This document shows positions 30,348 through 44,250 of a stretch of 64,000 nucleotides of DNA, piece after piece. The position numbers and the translations under genes are program-made. The first letter of the stretch is position 1. The number at the start of each line of letters is the position of its first letter. The stretch is from Corallium rubrum (lineage: Eukaryota > Cnidaria > Anthozoa > Scleralcyonacea > Coralliidae), in assembly GCA_964035015.1 (NCBI GenBank), contig CAXIUP010000272.1, positions 1 to 64,000 of the forward strand, in the 5' to 3' direction. The notes beneath the pieces were generated by a model. The model saw nothing but the letters and a program-made list of their open reading frames with translations, made no database searches and was not told where the DNA came from.

Positions 30348-31214
30348 TGCCTAATGTTGTGTATTATCCAAATTAGGTATTAAGAAGTTGTTTGTTTTTT
30401 CGTGTTTGTTGAAGCGTTTATGGGGAGGAAGGTGGCAAAAAGGTGCCTGTGGTACAACTGGAGAGGAAGTTGAACAAATAAATAGTCACTTTTCCAGACT
30501 TAATTCAACAACTAAGCACATGCGACCTGAAGGTGAATACATAGTATATACTGTATTTCATTGCTTATAATTACATTTGCAAGTTTAGAATACTAATGGA
30601 CATGTTTTTGTACCTTGTTACTCCACTGATGAAATATTGTTTCTATCCGCTTTTTAAATTTGTGATCTTTTATTAGAAGAAATTAATGCACCAGCATCAT
30701 TTTTTGCCACAAGTTAAGTTAATGTGGATTTTCAGTTATGAGTTTTTCTTGCGGTTTTTTTTTTCATGTACGCAAGACTTAAAAAAGCCATAACCATGTT
30801 TAAGTAGTCCCCATGTGAATGCAGTAATTCAGCAATATTAAAACCGGAGTTAGGAAAAACTGTGTTCTCTTTTTTTATATCAGCTCGTGAGGAAATGTTG
30901 ACTGAAAGTGCTCTTTCGTGGAACAGAAGGAAGATAGAAGGACTGCCAATTGCGTTAGCAAAACGTTATGTTAAAGTAAATAGACTTTTTTAGTTTGTAT
31001 TTCTGACTATGTGTATGTTACATGTTTTGTGAATGTGTATTTGTGAAGAGAAGAATCATAAATTTTTGGACTTCGATATTCTTTTTATTTATAGGTTAAA
31101 GAACAATTGGCTGCAGCAAACAAAGACATCCAGGAGTACATGGATTTGTTTAATATAAATGAAGTTGACCTATCTCAGTTTATTGATGAAGTACAACTTG
31201 TTGCGCGAGGTATA

Positions 31215-31362
<148 letters not shown>

Positions 31363-32629
31363 TCTTTCTTTTATTTTTTTTACTGTCCGTCCATCTGGCC
31401 ATACATGCGCGTACAGTACGTATGCCCTTTGTTTCTTCCTTAATTAACACCAAAGACCGTAAAATATTGTCCTTTGCTTTCTATTACTACCATAAAAATT
31501 CTGTTACTATTTAGAGCACGAGAAAGGATATTCTTCTGTCTGTCTGTCTCCCATCGAGGAATTGTATGTTCTGAAAATGCTTAAAGATAGTTCTGGTTTG
31601 CCAGAGCAATGGTCGGTATTGGCACAAGTGTTATCTGTCATATATTCAAAAAAGATGAAAGAACTATTAAAGTATAAAGATGACGAAGTCTACCTTCATA
31701 ATGTTGCTGTGATGTGCGAAGAGAGTGGTACGGATACTAGTGGTGAAGATTTGGTAAAGCAGAGGGCTATCAAATACTTTCAAAAGCAGATAGAGTACAC
31801 CTATCATGGCATTGCTCAACTCACTCATAACATTGGAAAACTTGCAGGTAATACAAATGTTATAGGGAAGTAAAACACGTGAAGAGAGAACATGTATCCG
31901 GAACTAAGTAAAGTACAGTAGTTTATCAATATTTCGGATTCAAAAGTTTCACATTTGTTGTTTCTATCGTAACTTTAGATTCGTCGAAGCAGAGGAAACG
32001 GTTAAGGAAAAAGATTACAAATGAAAAAGCACTGATGAGAAAACATTACGAGCAGTATTGTTGCATCTGTTCCGAAGCTAAAGACGTTTCTCTCGTTGAT
32101 TTGGAAAATGGCGTGTTCAGCTGGCAAAAAGGGAACGAAAAAGGTATGTGAAATTATGGTTGGGAAGTAAAAACATTGACCTGCAATATATACATTGTAT
32201 ACTTTTCTGCGTCCGCATTGTTCTCTTTCTCGGCATCTTTGTATGGAACGGTTGGAAACTTACAGCGTTTATTCGTCACCTTGTACCGTTTTTCCATATA
32301 GTACGTTCTATTAAGCCTTTTTGTAGTTGCTCTATTCAATTTTGTTCTCTGTACTTTTCTGTTCTTGTGTGTTAAATGCAGGAAATATACCAATTCGGAA
32401 AAAAGCCCAGATGTGTGAACGCTTGATGGAGAAAAGGAGGTTTACGGAAGAGATTTTTCTAATCAAAGAAGAGATGGTGAACTTCATGTCTTACTACAAA
32501 GACAACGTCGTTGCCCAATTGAAAGAGGGGTTGCCGATCCTTCAGTCTGAGTTATATGGTATTTCGTTCTCCAATATGCACTATAAAATTAAACAACTAA
32601 TAATAATTAATATACTTATACTTATAATA

Positions 32630-32711
32630 TAAATAAGTTTTGTGGAAACACCACGTAAAATATTTCTTTGCTAAGAAATATTTTACGTGGTGTTTCCACA
32701 AAACTTATTTA
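32630..32711. repeat. Perfect 82-bp palindrome in a KDZ intron
   Basis: Two 39-base arms around the four-base centre TGCT appear to match perfectly (TAAATAAGTTTTGTGGAAAC on the outside). It is likely a young MITE or hairpin. Confidence 0.93.
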
Positions 32712-34243
32712 TATTACATTATCGCCATGAAAACTTTCAAAGAATTAATACTTATACTTGTTCTATTTTAGGTTCTTGTGATTCACACTGTCCTGGTCGT
32801 CTCGAAGAGGTGATGTACTAAATTATTCTACATGTATGAAATAATTGTGTATCGACTGCACTAGTTGCGTTCATGCAAACCCACTTTCCGATATCCTTCT
32901 ATTTCCAAGAAGTATTTGAATCGGTTTTCCTGAATGATTTTTATTTCATTGTCAGCTTATAATGTTTTTAGTCGTTTGGGGGTTTCCGCCTCTAAATGTC
33001 TAATTGTGATACCTAAATTAAAGCTACAGTACGAACGCTATGTATAAGTTGTAATTGTATAAATATACGTTTTCAGCCATGCGTCATAGAACCTTCTTAC
33101 AAGACAGGCAGTAGAAACCCAGATGTTATTGCAGGGAAGATTTCTCTGATCCATAAAGGTTTGGATTTCGCTATGTGCCAGTTGACAGATGCTGTGGTGG
33201 TATTTAAAGCAGCTTTACAAGAGGGGGTCGATGGTTTTACATCATTCCTTCATGAACAGGGAGAAGAGAACGACATTCGAGAAGATGTTGACAACGACCA
33301 TTTTTGTAGTGCTCAAGGCAGTGGTAGTGAAATAGAAGATTATAAAGACAACAGTGATGTTGAAGATGAATCAGACGACGAAACCCATCTCATTGTGCCA
33401 GATTGTGTGACGTTGGTCTTACCTCAGGTTACAAATGGAATTCTTTGTTGGAGTCTACCTTCTTCATTTAGTCAAAGTACATATAATGGTCGGAATGGTA
33501 GTAATGCTTGCAGTCTTATTTGCTTATTACTTGGTAAATTTATTCCTAGACGCGAAGTTAAACCAGTTAATTCGTGCTTGTCAAGTGTGTTCCTGAATGC
33601 AATAGCACATTCCATTGACTTCGGCAATCGGCTTTATGACATTTTCAGGCACAACTTGCCTTCCAGATTCCTTTCAGTTCTTGAAGCTTCGAAGATGCTA
33701 CCAAGCTCTGACAATTTGGAAATAAGTGATCCGTTTCCAGTGCGATTAACAGATGCGCATGATCTAACTACAGTCTGTGGTCAGCTAGAATCGTTACACA
33801 GCACTCAAGGCGATGGAGCAGCTCTTATCACACTCGACGAAATGACTTCAATTTTTATTGTTGAACAAAATGATATAGTGTATATTGACACTCACAGCCA
33901 CCATCCGTATGGAGCTGTTGTCTTGAAATCCAGCATGCGTTCCCTTGTGGAATTCTGTACAACAGTTTGGAGATTAGAAAGACATAACGAACTAACATTT
34001 GGAAATATGGTATATGTTAAATATTAACTTTTGGCATATTTTTAGGAATTGTAAGATAACTTTACTTGTCATATAAATACAATTTTTCATTAGTGATACA
34101 ATGTTTTACCAGTGAAACAACAACGTATATCTGACAATTTTGAAATATATACTTGCAGTAGTTCCAGGCATGTACGTTGCCTGTTTTTCTGTATTGTAAT
34201 TTATCTACATTTATTTTTTTACGAATTTGTGTTTCTCTGTTAG

Positions 34244-34893
34244 CTGATACTTGTTATGATAATGTCCTGGATCATTGTCAAAAATTGTTTATTTTGCCTC
34301 ATAATTTGCGTCGTAATATTATTTATTTTATGTCGAAACCGCATTGGTTGGGATTTGTCCTCAATATCTGTGACCTGTTTTATCTTGAGCGTTCATTTCA
34401 TGTGTCTAGGTAAAATATACCTCAGGAAAGCGTATTTTTGCATACGCGAGTGGTTTGAGACTTAAATCCTAAATAGTAAAATTTCATTTTTGGACTGCAT
34501 TTTATAGGCTTATATTTGTACACGGTAGCGCCTTTGGTGTTAACTTCTCTACTAAGCCAGGACGATGAGCAAATTAACTTACCACCCTTGTAATATTTTT
34601 TTAGAACTACACTCCTCATGCAGGTTTGTCGCATTTGTAGTCGTGTACAATAGAATCTGTAGAAAACCGGAGTAAACGAACTAGAGTAAACGATTATTTA
34701 ATGTTTTGTTCACTTGCAAATAGTCCTTGGTAGGGAGGATTGCCAAGAATCTTTGATGGGTTCGATTCCCATTGCTTTTAGCAAAATAGTTAATATTAAT
34801 CGAAAATATGAAAATATTAAATTGCATGAAGTTAGTGAATTTCAACTTGGCTTGTCATGTCGGGATAGGCTATATGCACCTCAACCCAACAAT
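34244..34893 (+). other. Possible two additional 3' exons of the KDZ gene
   Basis: If the last protease exon splices at GTATAT after codon ATG (34011), the segments 34244-34409 and 34724-34893 join in phase. The first then encodes a strongly hydrophobic stretch (LILVMIMSWIIVKN, then CLIICVVILFIL) that could be a membrane segment. The second encodes VLGREDCQESLMGS and on to LYAPQPNN. The first segment is also open in another frame. Without the splice the gene simply stops at 34027. The right end of the second segment is the founder unit of the 189-bp satellite. Confidence 0.3.
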
Positions 34894-37235
34894 GTGTAAG
34901 TATACCCCACTTTTACAAATCATGATGGTTTACCTCAAATGAGCTAAAATTTTAGATTTTTTACAAACTTCTGGATTTAAAACGATGTGCAAAATTTCAG
35001 AAAAAAATATTAAATTGAAGTTAGTGAATTTCAACTTGGCTTGTCATGTCGGGATAGGCTATATGCACCTCAACCCAACAATGTGTAAGTATACCCCACT
35101 TTTACAAATCATGATGGTTTACCTCAAATGAGCTAAAATTTTAGATTTTTTACAAATTTCTGGATTTAAAACGATGTGCAAAATTTCAGAAAAAAATATT
35201 AAATTGAAGTTAGTGAATTTCAACTTGGCTTGTCATGTCGGGATAGGCTATATGCACCTCAACCCAACAATGTGTAAGTATACCCCACTTTTACAAATCA
35301 TGATGGTTTACCTCAAATGAGCTAAAATTTTAGATTTTTTACAAACTTTTGGACTTAAAACGATGCGCAAAATTTCAGGAAAAAATATGAAATTGAAGTT
35401 AGTGAATTTCAACTTGGCTTGTCATGTCGGGATAGGCTATATGCACCTCAACCCAACAATGTGTAAGTATACCCCACTTTTACAAATCATGATGGTTTAC
35501 CTCAAATGAGCTAAAATTTTAGATTTTTTACAAACTTTTGGACTTAAAACGATGCGCAAAATTTCAGGAAAAAATATGAAATTGAAGTTAGTGAATTTCA
35601 ACTTGGCTTGTCATGTCGGGATAGGCTATATGCACCTCAACCCAACAATGTGTAAGTATACCCCACTTTTACAAATCATGATGGTTTACCTCAAATGAGC
35701 TAAAATTTTAGATTTTTTACAAACTTCTGGATTTAAAACGATGTGCAAAATTTCAGAAAAAAATATTAAATTGAAGTTAGTGAATTTCAACTTGGCTTGT
35801 CATGTCGGGATAGGCTATATGCACCTCAACCCAACAATGTGTAAGTACACCCCACTTTTACAAATCATGATGGTTTACCTCAAATGAGCTAAAATTTTAG
35901 ATTTTTTACAAACTTCTGGATTTAAAACGATGTGCAAAATTTCAGAGAAAAATATTAAATTGAAGTTAGTGAATTTCAACTTGGCTTGTCATGTCGGGAT
36001 AGGCTATATGCACCTCAACCCAACAATGTCTAAGTATACCCCACTTTTACAAATCATGATGGTTTACCTCAAATGAGCTAAAATTTTAGATTTTTTACAA
36101 ATTTCTGGATTTAAAACGATGTGCAAAATTTCAGAGAAAAATATTAAATTGAAGTTAGTGAATTTCAACTTGGCTTGTCATGTCGGGATAGGCTATATGC
36201 ACCGCACCCCAACAATGTGTAAGTATACCCCACTTTTACAAATCATGATGGTTTACCTCAAATGAGCTAAAATTTTAGTTTTTCTACAAACTTCTGGATT
36301 TAAAACGATGTGCAAAATTTCAGATAAAAATATTAAATTGAAGTTAGTGAATTTCAACTTGGCTTGTCATGTCGGGATAGGCTATATGCACCTCAACCCA
36401 ACAATGTGTAAGTACACCCCACTTTTACAAATCATGATGGTTTACCTCAAATGAGCTAAAATTTTAGATTTTTTACAAACTTCTGGATTTAAAACGATGT
36501 GCAAAATTTCAGATAAAAATATGAAATTGAAGTTAGTGAATTTCAACTTGGCTTGTCATGTCGGGATAGGCTATATGCACCTCAACCCAACAATGTGTAA
36601 GTATACCCCACTTTTACAAATCATGATGGTTTACCTCAAATGAGCTAAAATTTTAGATTTTTTACAAACTTCTGGATTTAAAACGATGTGCAAAATTTCA
36701 GAGAAAAATATTAAATTGAAGTTAGTGAATTTCAACTTGGTTTGTCATGTCGGGATAGGCTATATGCACCTCAACCCAACAATGTGTAAGTATACCCCAC
36801 TTTTACAAATCATGATGGTTTACCTCAAATGAGCTAAAATTTTAGATTTTTTACAAATTTCTGGATTTAAAACGATGTGCAAAATTTCAGAGAAAAATAT
36901 TAAATTGAAGTTAGTGAATTTCAACTTGCTTGTCATGTCGGGATAGCTATTGAAGTTAGCTAATTTCAACTTGGCTTGTCATGTCGGATAGGCTATATGC
37001 ACCGCACCCCAACAATGTGTAAGTATACCCCACTTTTACAAATCATGATGGTTTACCTCAAATGAGCTAAAATTTTAGTTTTTTTACAAACTTCTGGATT
37101 TAAAACGATATGCAAAATTTCAGAGAAAAATATGAAATTGAAGTTAGTGAATTGCAACTTGGCTTGTCATGTCGGATAGGCTATACTCAACCCAACAATG
37201 TCTAAGTATACCCCACTTTTACAAACAAAACAAAA
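34820..37235 (+). repeat. 189-bp satellite array, about 12-13 units
   Basis: GTTAGTGAATTTCAACTTGG recurs at 34831, 35020, 35209 and 35398 with a strict 189-bp period, and units continue to about 37140. The last units are degraded, one with an internal deletion near 36910-36955. Each later unit contains TTTCAG, a roughly 80-bp segment derived from the exon at 34724-34893, then GTGTAAGTATACC, so both edges of the copied exon look like splice sites. Confidence 0.93.
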
Positions 37236-37542
37236 AGGACACAGACGACCTATAGCTAGTGTTGGATATAGTTTCTTAACTAATCTATATTTCAAGGAAA
37301 AATCATGTAATTCTTTCTCTGCAGATTTCCAAATATAAACCAGCCCGTCCTAAACAGCTGTGCCGTGATATAAAGCGTTGCTGACTTGTCAGCAGCGATG
37401 TCGATTAAATATTTCTTTCTTTTGAATTTTCGTCTTGTTTGAGGACTTTGAGAAGTATTTATGCTACACTTCATATATACAGTCAAGTTGAAGCTCCCCT
37501 TTGCGACCACCGTTGTAAGCGACTAACTATGGACTAACGGAC

Positions 37543-37718
37543 TAAAGGCTCTTTTCCACTCATCGCAAACTAGTTCGCAGCTAGCTTGCTGCGAGTACTT
37601 GTATCTCATTAAAAATAACTCATAACGAGAAAACACTCACTGCGAGTTGTTTTTAATTAGATACAAACAATCGCAGCCAACTGCAAGCTGGTTTTTGCGA
37701 TGACTGGAAAAGAGCCTT
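37543..37718. mobile_element. Hairpin MITE
   Basis: Ends TAAAGGCTCTTTTCCACT and GGAAAAGAGCCTTA are inverted. Inner arms contain inverted GCAGCTAGCTTGC-like and GTATCTCATTAAAAA-like parts. About 176 bp, directly adjoining the next MITE. Confidence 0.75.
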
Positions 37719-37720
37719 AA

Positions 37721-37859
37721 GGCGGTTTTCCACTAGGCGAAAAATGTCGCTCGAAGCGACATTTTCTTTTGTCTCGTAAGCTCTCGGGTGGAACTAATTA
37801 GCCAAGACAAAAGAAAAAAGTCGCTTCGCAGGAAAAATATCGCCTAGTGGAAAACAGCC
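37721..37859. mobile_element. TTAA-flanked MITE, copy 1
   Basis: Starts AGGCGGTTTTCCACTAGGCG and ends with the inverted version. It is flanked by TTAA at 37717-37720 and 37860-37863, as in piggyBac-type insertions. A second copy is at 40478-40619. Confidence 0.8.
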
Positions 37860-37863
37860 TTAA

Positions 37864-38643
37864 AGTCTGACAACGAACATCTTTGATTCTTTGCAGACTT
37901 TTCCGTTGTTTTGGAGTTCTCATAAGCGACCAGCTCTAATAAAACGTTTCCACATCTCCGAAGTTGTCGCTTACGAAAGTTTCAACTGTAATTATAGTTT
38001 AAATACTTTACGAATTCTGTCAACTTGCATTAACTTTGCCACAAATATCACAAGAACATCTATAGATGTGCTAAAAACTGGGGTTTTTAATTTTTCCATT
38101 TAAAAAGAGTACATACATCTTGTCTCACATCAGTTATAATGTAGGCGAGAATAGCCAAGAAGAAACGCAGTGTTTTTAACAACGCATATATTTTATGCAG
38201 AAATAGAAAGCTATAGCCATGATCCAATACATACATGTAAATTGTGCTTAATGACTTAAAATAATACAAGTAAACAAAACTAAACTAAACTAAACTAAAC
38301 TAAACTAAACTAAACTAAACTAAACTAAGCCAACTAAACTGAACTAAACTAAACTAAACTATAACTATAACTAAACTAAACTAAACTAAACTATAACTAA
38401 ACTAAACTAAACTAAACTAAACTAAACTAAACTAAACTAAACTAAAAATAAGGAATAGTTGTAATGAATGTTCGTTCCTTCATGCAAAAGCTGTTAACGA
38501 TACTAAAATGTAAATATTTATATATTACTATTTCAATTATAGGCCACAGTAAACATATAAAGACTAAGTATATACAGAATACTTTTGACAATGACAAAAT
38601 ACATATTACATTAATTCAAGAAGGTTGTAGAAACCAAAATATC
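37864..38643. other. Spacer between the MITEs and the minus-strand gene, with an (AAACT)n repeat
   Basis: The pentanucleotide array (AAACT)n runs from about 38279 to 38448 with a few interruptions. I see no coding region in the remainder. Confidence 0.6.
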
Positions 38644-41600
38644 TTATTTATAAAGGATTAAATTAGTATTTGGCCACTGACAAAAAGACCCAGCTGTGAG
38701 GAATTCATCGCCATCGGGTCCCCCCGGAACAAACGGTAAAAGACTGTCGTTTAAAACTTGAACAACTTGAACAACTGTATGCTCAGCAAGAACCTGATGG
38801 CCATGGATAAGTGGACGTGGAGTAAGTACACAAATCGCCTGAACTGCGTTGTCCTTGTCAACCATTCCAAATGCAGTTCCTGCAAAACAATATCATAGCA
38901 GATTATTAATAAGTAATAGTGCTATTGCGACCACCCTCACAAAACCCCGTATAAATTCACTATATTAAAACTGTTACCAAAAGCTCTCGTAAGCGACCAC
39001 TCTAGCTGTAAGCGACCGCGACCACCTTTCAGATTTACAAACTGAGCTTTTTCTTTGTTTTTAAGCTCTTGTAAGCAATCACCCATTGAAAAACTTGTTA
39101 AATGCAGTCAGTCAATAATGCGCTATTTTTCTCACTATTAAACTGACAAACTTTTTCGAATGGCAAGAAAATTAATAGCTGACCAGTACAGTGCAATCGC
39201 GAGTGTCAAATGTCTTATAGTTGATCTACAGCTCAATGTCCATCAGTCCACGATATTTCAACGAATCGTAAACACTTTCCATGTACTGTATTGACTGACT
39301 ATCTGTAACATGTTATTGTCATTCAGTCGAGTTTCAAAATTGTTTTGTTGATAGTACGTATTATAAAAAAAAAATGAAATAAAAACAGCGTTACGTAATC
39401 CTTTGTTGCAAGCTCCCGTAAGCGACCAACTTTTCCATTTTAATGCATGGGTGGTCGCATACGAGAACAAATTCTCATAAGCGACCAGTTCTAGTTGCGA
39501 CCACTTTTTAAGTTCCCTGACGAGTGGTCGCTTACGAAAGCTTCAACTGTAAAAAAATTGAAATAACTTCCAAATTTCTAATTGATAATTATAATATTTA
39601 TAAAGTGTCATGGCGAAATATTCGAAGACAATTTTTTCTCTCCATCCAAACCGAATTGAAAGTACTAAAAAGTGATATATTTTTTCCTGGAGCCCCCCAA
39701 AAAGACAATTTTTTTCTCCATCCAAACCGAATTGAAAGTACAAAAAAGTGATATATTTTTTCCTGGAGCCCCCAAAAACGACAGATATATATATTCAAAC
39801 TTACTGTAGTTCGACAGCGCAAAGTTTTTGCCTCACTGAGCATGCAACTATTTCAGTACCTTTAGGAAATGATACAGCAGTCACATTCTGACCAGGAGTT
39901 ATTTCTCGTTCTGTTTCCTGCTGGTTTTCTAAGCTCTTCTGTTTCGTTGCCTCAATAACGGTTGTTGTTTCACAATTCATCGCCCGAGTTATGTTTGTCG
40001 TTGTCTCTGACGTTGATCGTTTTCGTGCTGTATCTCGTACATTGCGTTGCTGTGCTATATTTGCATGCGTTCCTTGAGTAGTAGTTGTCAGTGGTGTTAA
40101 TGGGGTTGATGTCAGTACAGCAGTCTGTTTATCGTGATGAATAGTCTGTGCAGTTGTTCCGTGTGACGTAGGTTGTATTACATATTGTGTGTCGCCTTCT
40201 ACTTGTTTGTTTTGCTGTATGTCTGTTCGTTGGAGTTGAATAGTCTTTTTTTGTGATGCTTTCTTGTTTGTTCTTTGTTTTTTAGTTGTATCGTGTACGA
40301 TGGTTTCAGTTCGTGCTGTTGCGGATTGGTCTGAGTCTGATGGCGATGTACCTAATTCGGATTCAGCTTCAACATGTGTTTTTGCTAAAAAATGAACAAA
40401 CAAACAAACAACAAAAGCAATACCAGTAATTGCATGTATTGTTATGCGCAGAATATGCCAACTGTAGAACAGGTTAAAGGCGGTTTTCCACTAGGCGAAA
40501 AATGTCGCACGAAGCGACATTTTCGTTTGTCTCGTAAACTCTCAGGTGGAACTAATTAACCAAGACAAAAGAAAAATGTCGAGTTGGTCGACAAATGTCG
40601 CGCCTAGTGGAAAACCGCCTTAACTCGTTTTCGTACGCACAATACACAGGTTTCCCAGTTAATTTGATCATAGACCCTGAAGTTGAAGTGTCTAAAAACA
40701 CGTTTAACAAATGTGCACACTTTAACACTTGCATAATACATTGAATTATGCAATCAAACCATGCAGTAACAGCAATTTATTTCTAAGGACTATAGACCTT
40801 ATTCAAAAATGGCCGCTGAGTTGGAATTCTTTTATGTGCATACAAATTAGCCATTATGACCTCGTTTTAAAGTAAAAATTCTTTTGAGTTTCACACATGA
40901 AAACGAGTTCATAAGCGCTAATTTATATGTATATAAAAGAATTTTAAATCGGCGGCCATTTTTGAATAAGGTCTATGATTTGATTGTCAATGAGTATTTT
41001 GAAACGCAAATTTCTCAGTTATTTTAAATTAACCAGCAATTTTCACTGAGAAATTCGGAACAATAATATGCTGGTGTATAGGAGTATTATATAATACACT
41101 CATAAGAATAAGGAAAACTGCTAAATTAAATTCTGAATACGAAAACACCGCATAAAACACAGACAATTAAGGCATTCATACAGTATAACGTATTATAGTA
41201 ACAGTTTGTATGATGGACATATTGTATATAAAGAATTCAACTTATATATAAAATAAAATTAAAAAAATTAAGTTTGCCTCATCCCCAACATATCCTGAAA
41301 GTGACAAATGTCTTTTAGTCTTTCCATATCTCATTTTATTCTAAATTTTCTTAATTTTTTTTAGTTATTATGTAAATGAAACAACCAAAGACGTAGCTAT
41401 ATTAAATACTATCATGTTACAACACTTCAAAATACTGTTGAATTACATAAATGACAGAGCAAACTGGTGAATAAACTCAGTCCGGTTAGCCTAACCCAAC
41501 CAATCAATCAGGCAAGCTCACTCATATACTCAATACTTTAAAGAAAATGTAATAAACTCACAAGTTTGAAATTTCAACAACAGTTCTTTTGCAAGTCTTC

Positions 41601-44214
41601 CACCAGAGGTCGATAAGAATTCCTGTCCACATCCACGAGTCCCATAACCTGAAATTGTATGACCTCGTCCATGCTTACACTTCCACAAAATGACAACGTC
41701 ATAATCATGATGCAAATTCAGCACATCAGCCTGAATATTAATGATAATAATTCATGAACAAACACAAAAGAAATTAGTGTTTAATCACTAGTTGTACATG
41801 TATATTTGATACAAATCTTGCTAATTTACATAAATTTTCCGTTCAATTTTCTAACCAAGAACCATTCCTATATTTAAGATTATTTACAAATACAAACGTT
41901 TACATCCATTTGTATCACAAGTGCTAAATACAATATTCAAATCTGTGTGTTGTATTGCACATACAACATCTCACCTTCAGCTCGAGCTTGTATATCTGAT
42001 ACAATATGGCCACTCATATTGCAAATAGTATTATACATGTAATTATATATTATTATACATACATACCCGATACTGCAAAATTTTTAATTGGGCAGTAGAA
42101 GATGTTTTCCCCTTATTTTTTACTTTATCCCAGTCCTTTTTAGACCCTTCAAATACAACCTGACAAGATTCATTTGAACATTTCCTTTTTGCAATATGAT
42201 TGTCTTGTCCACATTGTATGCATCTCTAATAAATAAACATATGAATAACAGAATAAATAAATAGATGGATGGATGGATGGATGGATGGATGGATGGATGG
42301 ATGGACGGACGGATGGATGGATGGATGGACGGACGGATGGATGGATGGATGGATGGATGGATGGATGGATGGATGGATGGATGGATGGATGGATGGATGG
42401 ATGGATAAATTAAGCAGAACAGTAAAAGCTGTTTAAACAAAACAGAAAAGAAAAAGCATGTCAATTCTGGTACCATTTCTAAAAAAATATAAAAGTAGTG
42501 TTTAAATAATAATAAAAAAAGTGCTTTGAACTACACAATTCATCAAAGTACATGTACATGTATTAATTGCACAAAAACTTCACTGACAATGTTTTGTAAT
42601 GGGTCATTCCAGAAAAGATCCATACCTCCCCCACAGAGGAAATTTGTGCCATCTGGGGAGGGGAGGGGGGTAAATCTACTTCTAATACAGTAATAGTAAA
42701 ATGTACTAGGACGTCCGAAGGGGGAGGGGGTCAACTTCACATTTCCTCTGTGGGGGAGGTGTGGATGTTTTCTGGAATGACCCAATTCAAAATCTCATTA
42801 ATTTACTAGACGTTTGAAGTCCAGGTCACAAATCCAGTAACCCAAATTAACTTTTGAAGTACTATAGTACTAAAATAACACTGAACAAAAGTTAAGTAAA
42901 GTTCACCTTGATCAATCAAAAGGTACAAGCCATTTTATTATGAAGACGTTGCATGGTCACGGGACTAACATAGCATTTTCAAATATACTGATATTTAAGG
43001 TTTTCATGGTCATTTCTGTAAAGCGCTTTCGATTCGTCAGAATTTATGCCACAAAAATAAAATAAATATCGTTAGAAAGCTATGAATTTGTCGAATACAA
43101 TGGTGTCTTTTGTTTCGCGATAAACACAAACCGTTAATAGTTGTGAATTTTCTAATTAAAACCAGAGGGCTTCCTTCACTCGGGACGACTTAAGAACAAA
43201 GCGTTTCATTTTGTTCAAAAAAAAATTTTCGCAGTTCGATTCCGAGATAAATGTCCAGCAAAACGGTGTCAGCGTTTTTTTATTTATTGCCTGGTTTCGA
43301 ATTTATGATCATAAATTATTTGTTACACCAAATTGACTGAAAACTCAACTCAAAAACAAAATGTTTGAAAAAAATTTCCTATCTAATGTACTGCACATAG
43401 TAGTAAATTTATATGCATTCTATAATGCACTCTACATACATTCATTACATGTATCGAAGATGAAAAAAAATCTAGTCAAACACTTTGAAAACCAATGTGC
43501 AAATTTTGTAAAGAAAGTCCATACCTTTAAAGTTAATTTCTTTTTACTAGAAGCTGATTCCTTGCTTGAACCTAAAGTTAAAAGTTACAAAAATCGCATC
43601 AATTCAAAAAATATATTGTACTATCACATTAAGTTACAGGCAATGACACACTTAGTAAATTTAATCACTGAATATTTCTATAAGCTATTCTCACGTCTCG
43701 CAACATCCCACTTGTTTATATTAAACTAAAGTACACTGTACTACAGATCAACATAGAAATGACTTTAATATACTAATTCTTCATTGAAGTATAAAGATTA
43801 AGAGCCCAGCTCAAAATTCTTAAATGTAGTGCTATAATAAGACACAAAATAAAAACATTTTAAAATAACTTTACTATTAAATGTTTCATTGCTACAGTGT
43901 ATTCTTGCAATATCTTTAGAATAGTATTTACAATTGGGTTGAAATCTATCTATCTATAGAAAAGTCATTACTTTCCAACTCTCCCAAACTTACGCAAGTG
44001 TTTGCATCAAGGTAATATATTTTACATGTCTTGTGAGAATAACTAATATTTATTCTTATAAGTAAATGATTTTTATATTTTTTAATATAATTATGAGCTG
44101 GGCTCTTACAGTATCTTTAAACTTTGATTAATTAGATTTCTTGCTGGAAAATCAATAGCCAGTGCTATTTCTTAAATATACCACATTTGAATATTTTATA
44201 AATTTAAATAATTA

Positions 44215-44250
<36 letters not shown>

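Noticed and set aside
34177..34413. Reading of 34244-34409 in the frame ADTCYDNVLDHC
   Set aside because: This frame does not fit the phase of the upstream exon and gives a stop when joined to the exon at 34724, so the hydrophobic frame fits better, though neither is proven.
34820..37235. CRISPR-like array
   Set aside because: The whole 189-bp unit is repeated without unique spacers, in a eukaryotic context. It is a satellite. The same holds for 62848-64000.
43361..43729. 122-codon plus-strand open frame
   Set aside because: It overlaps exon 2 of the minus-strand gene on the opposite strand, is AT-rich and has no recognisable features.
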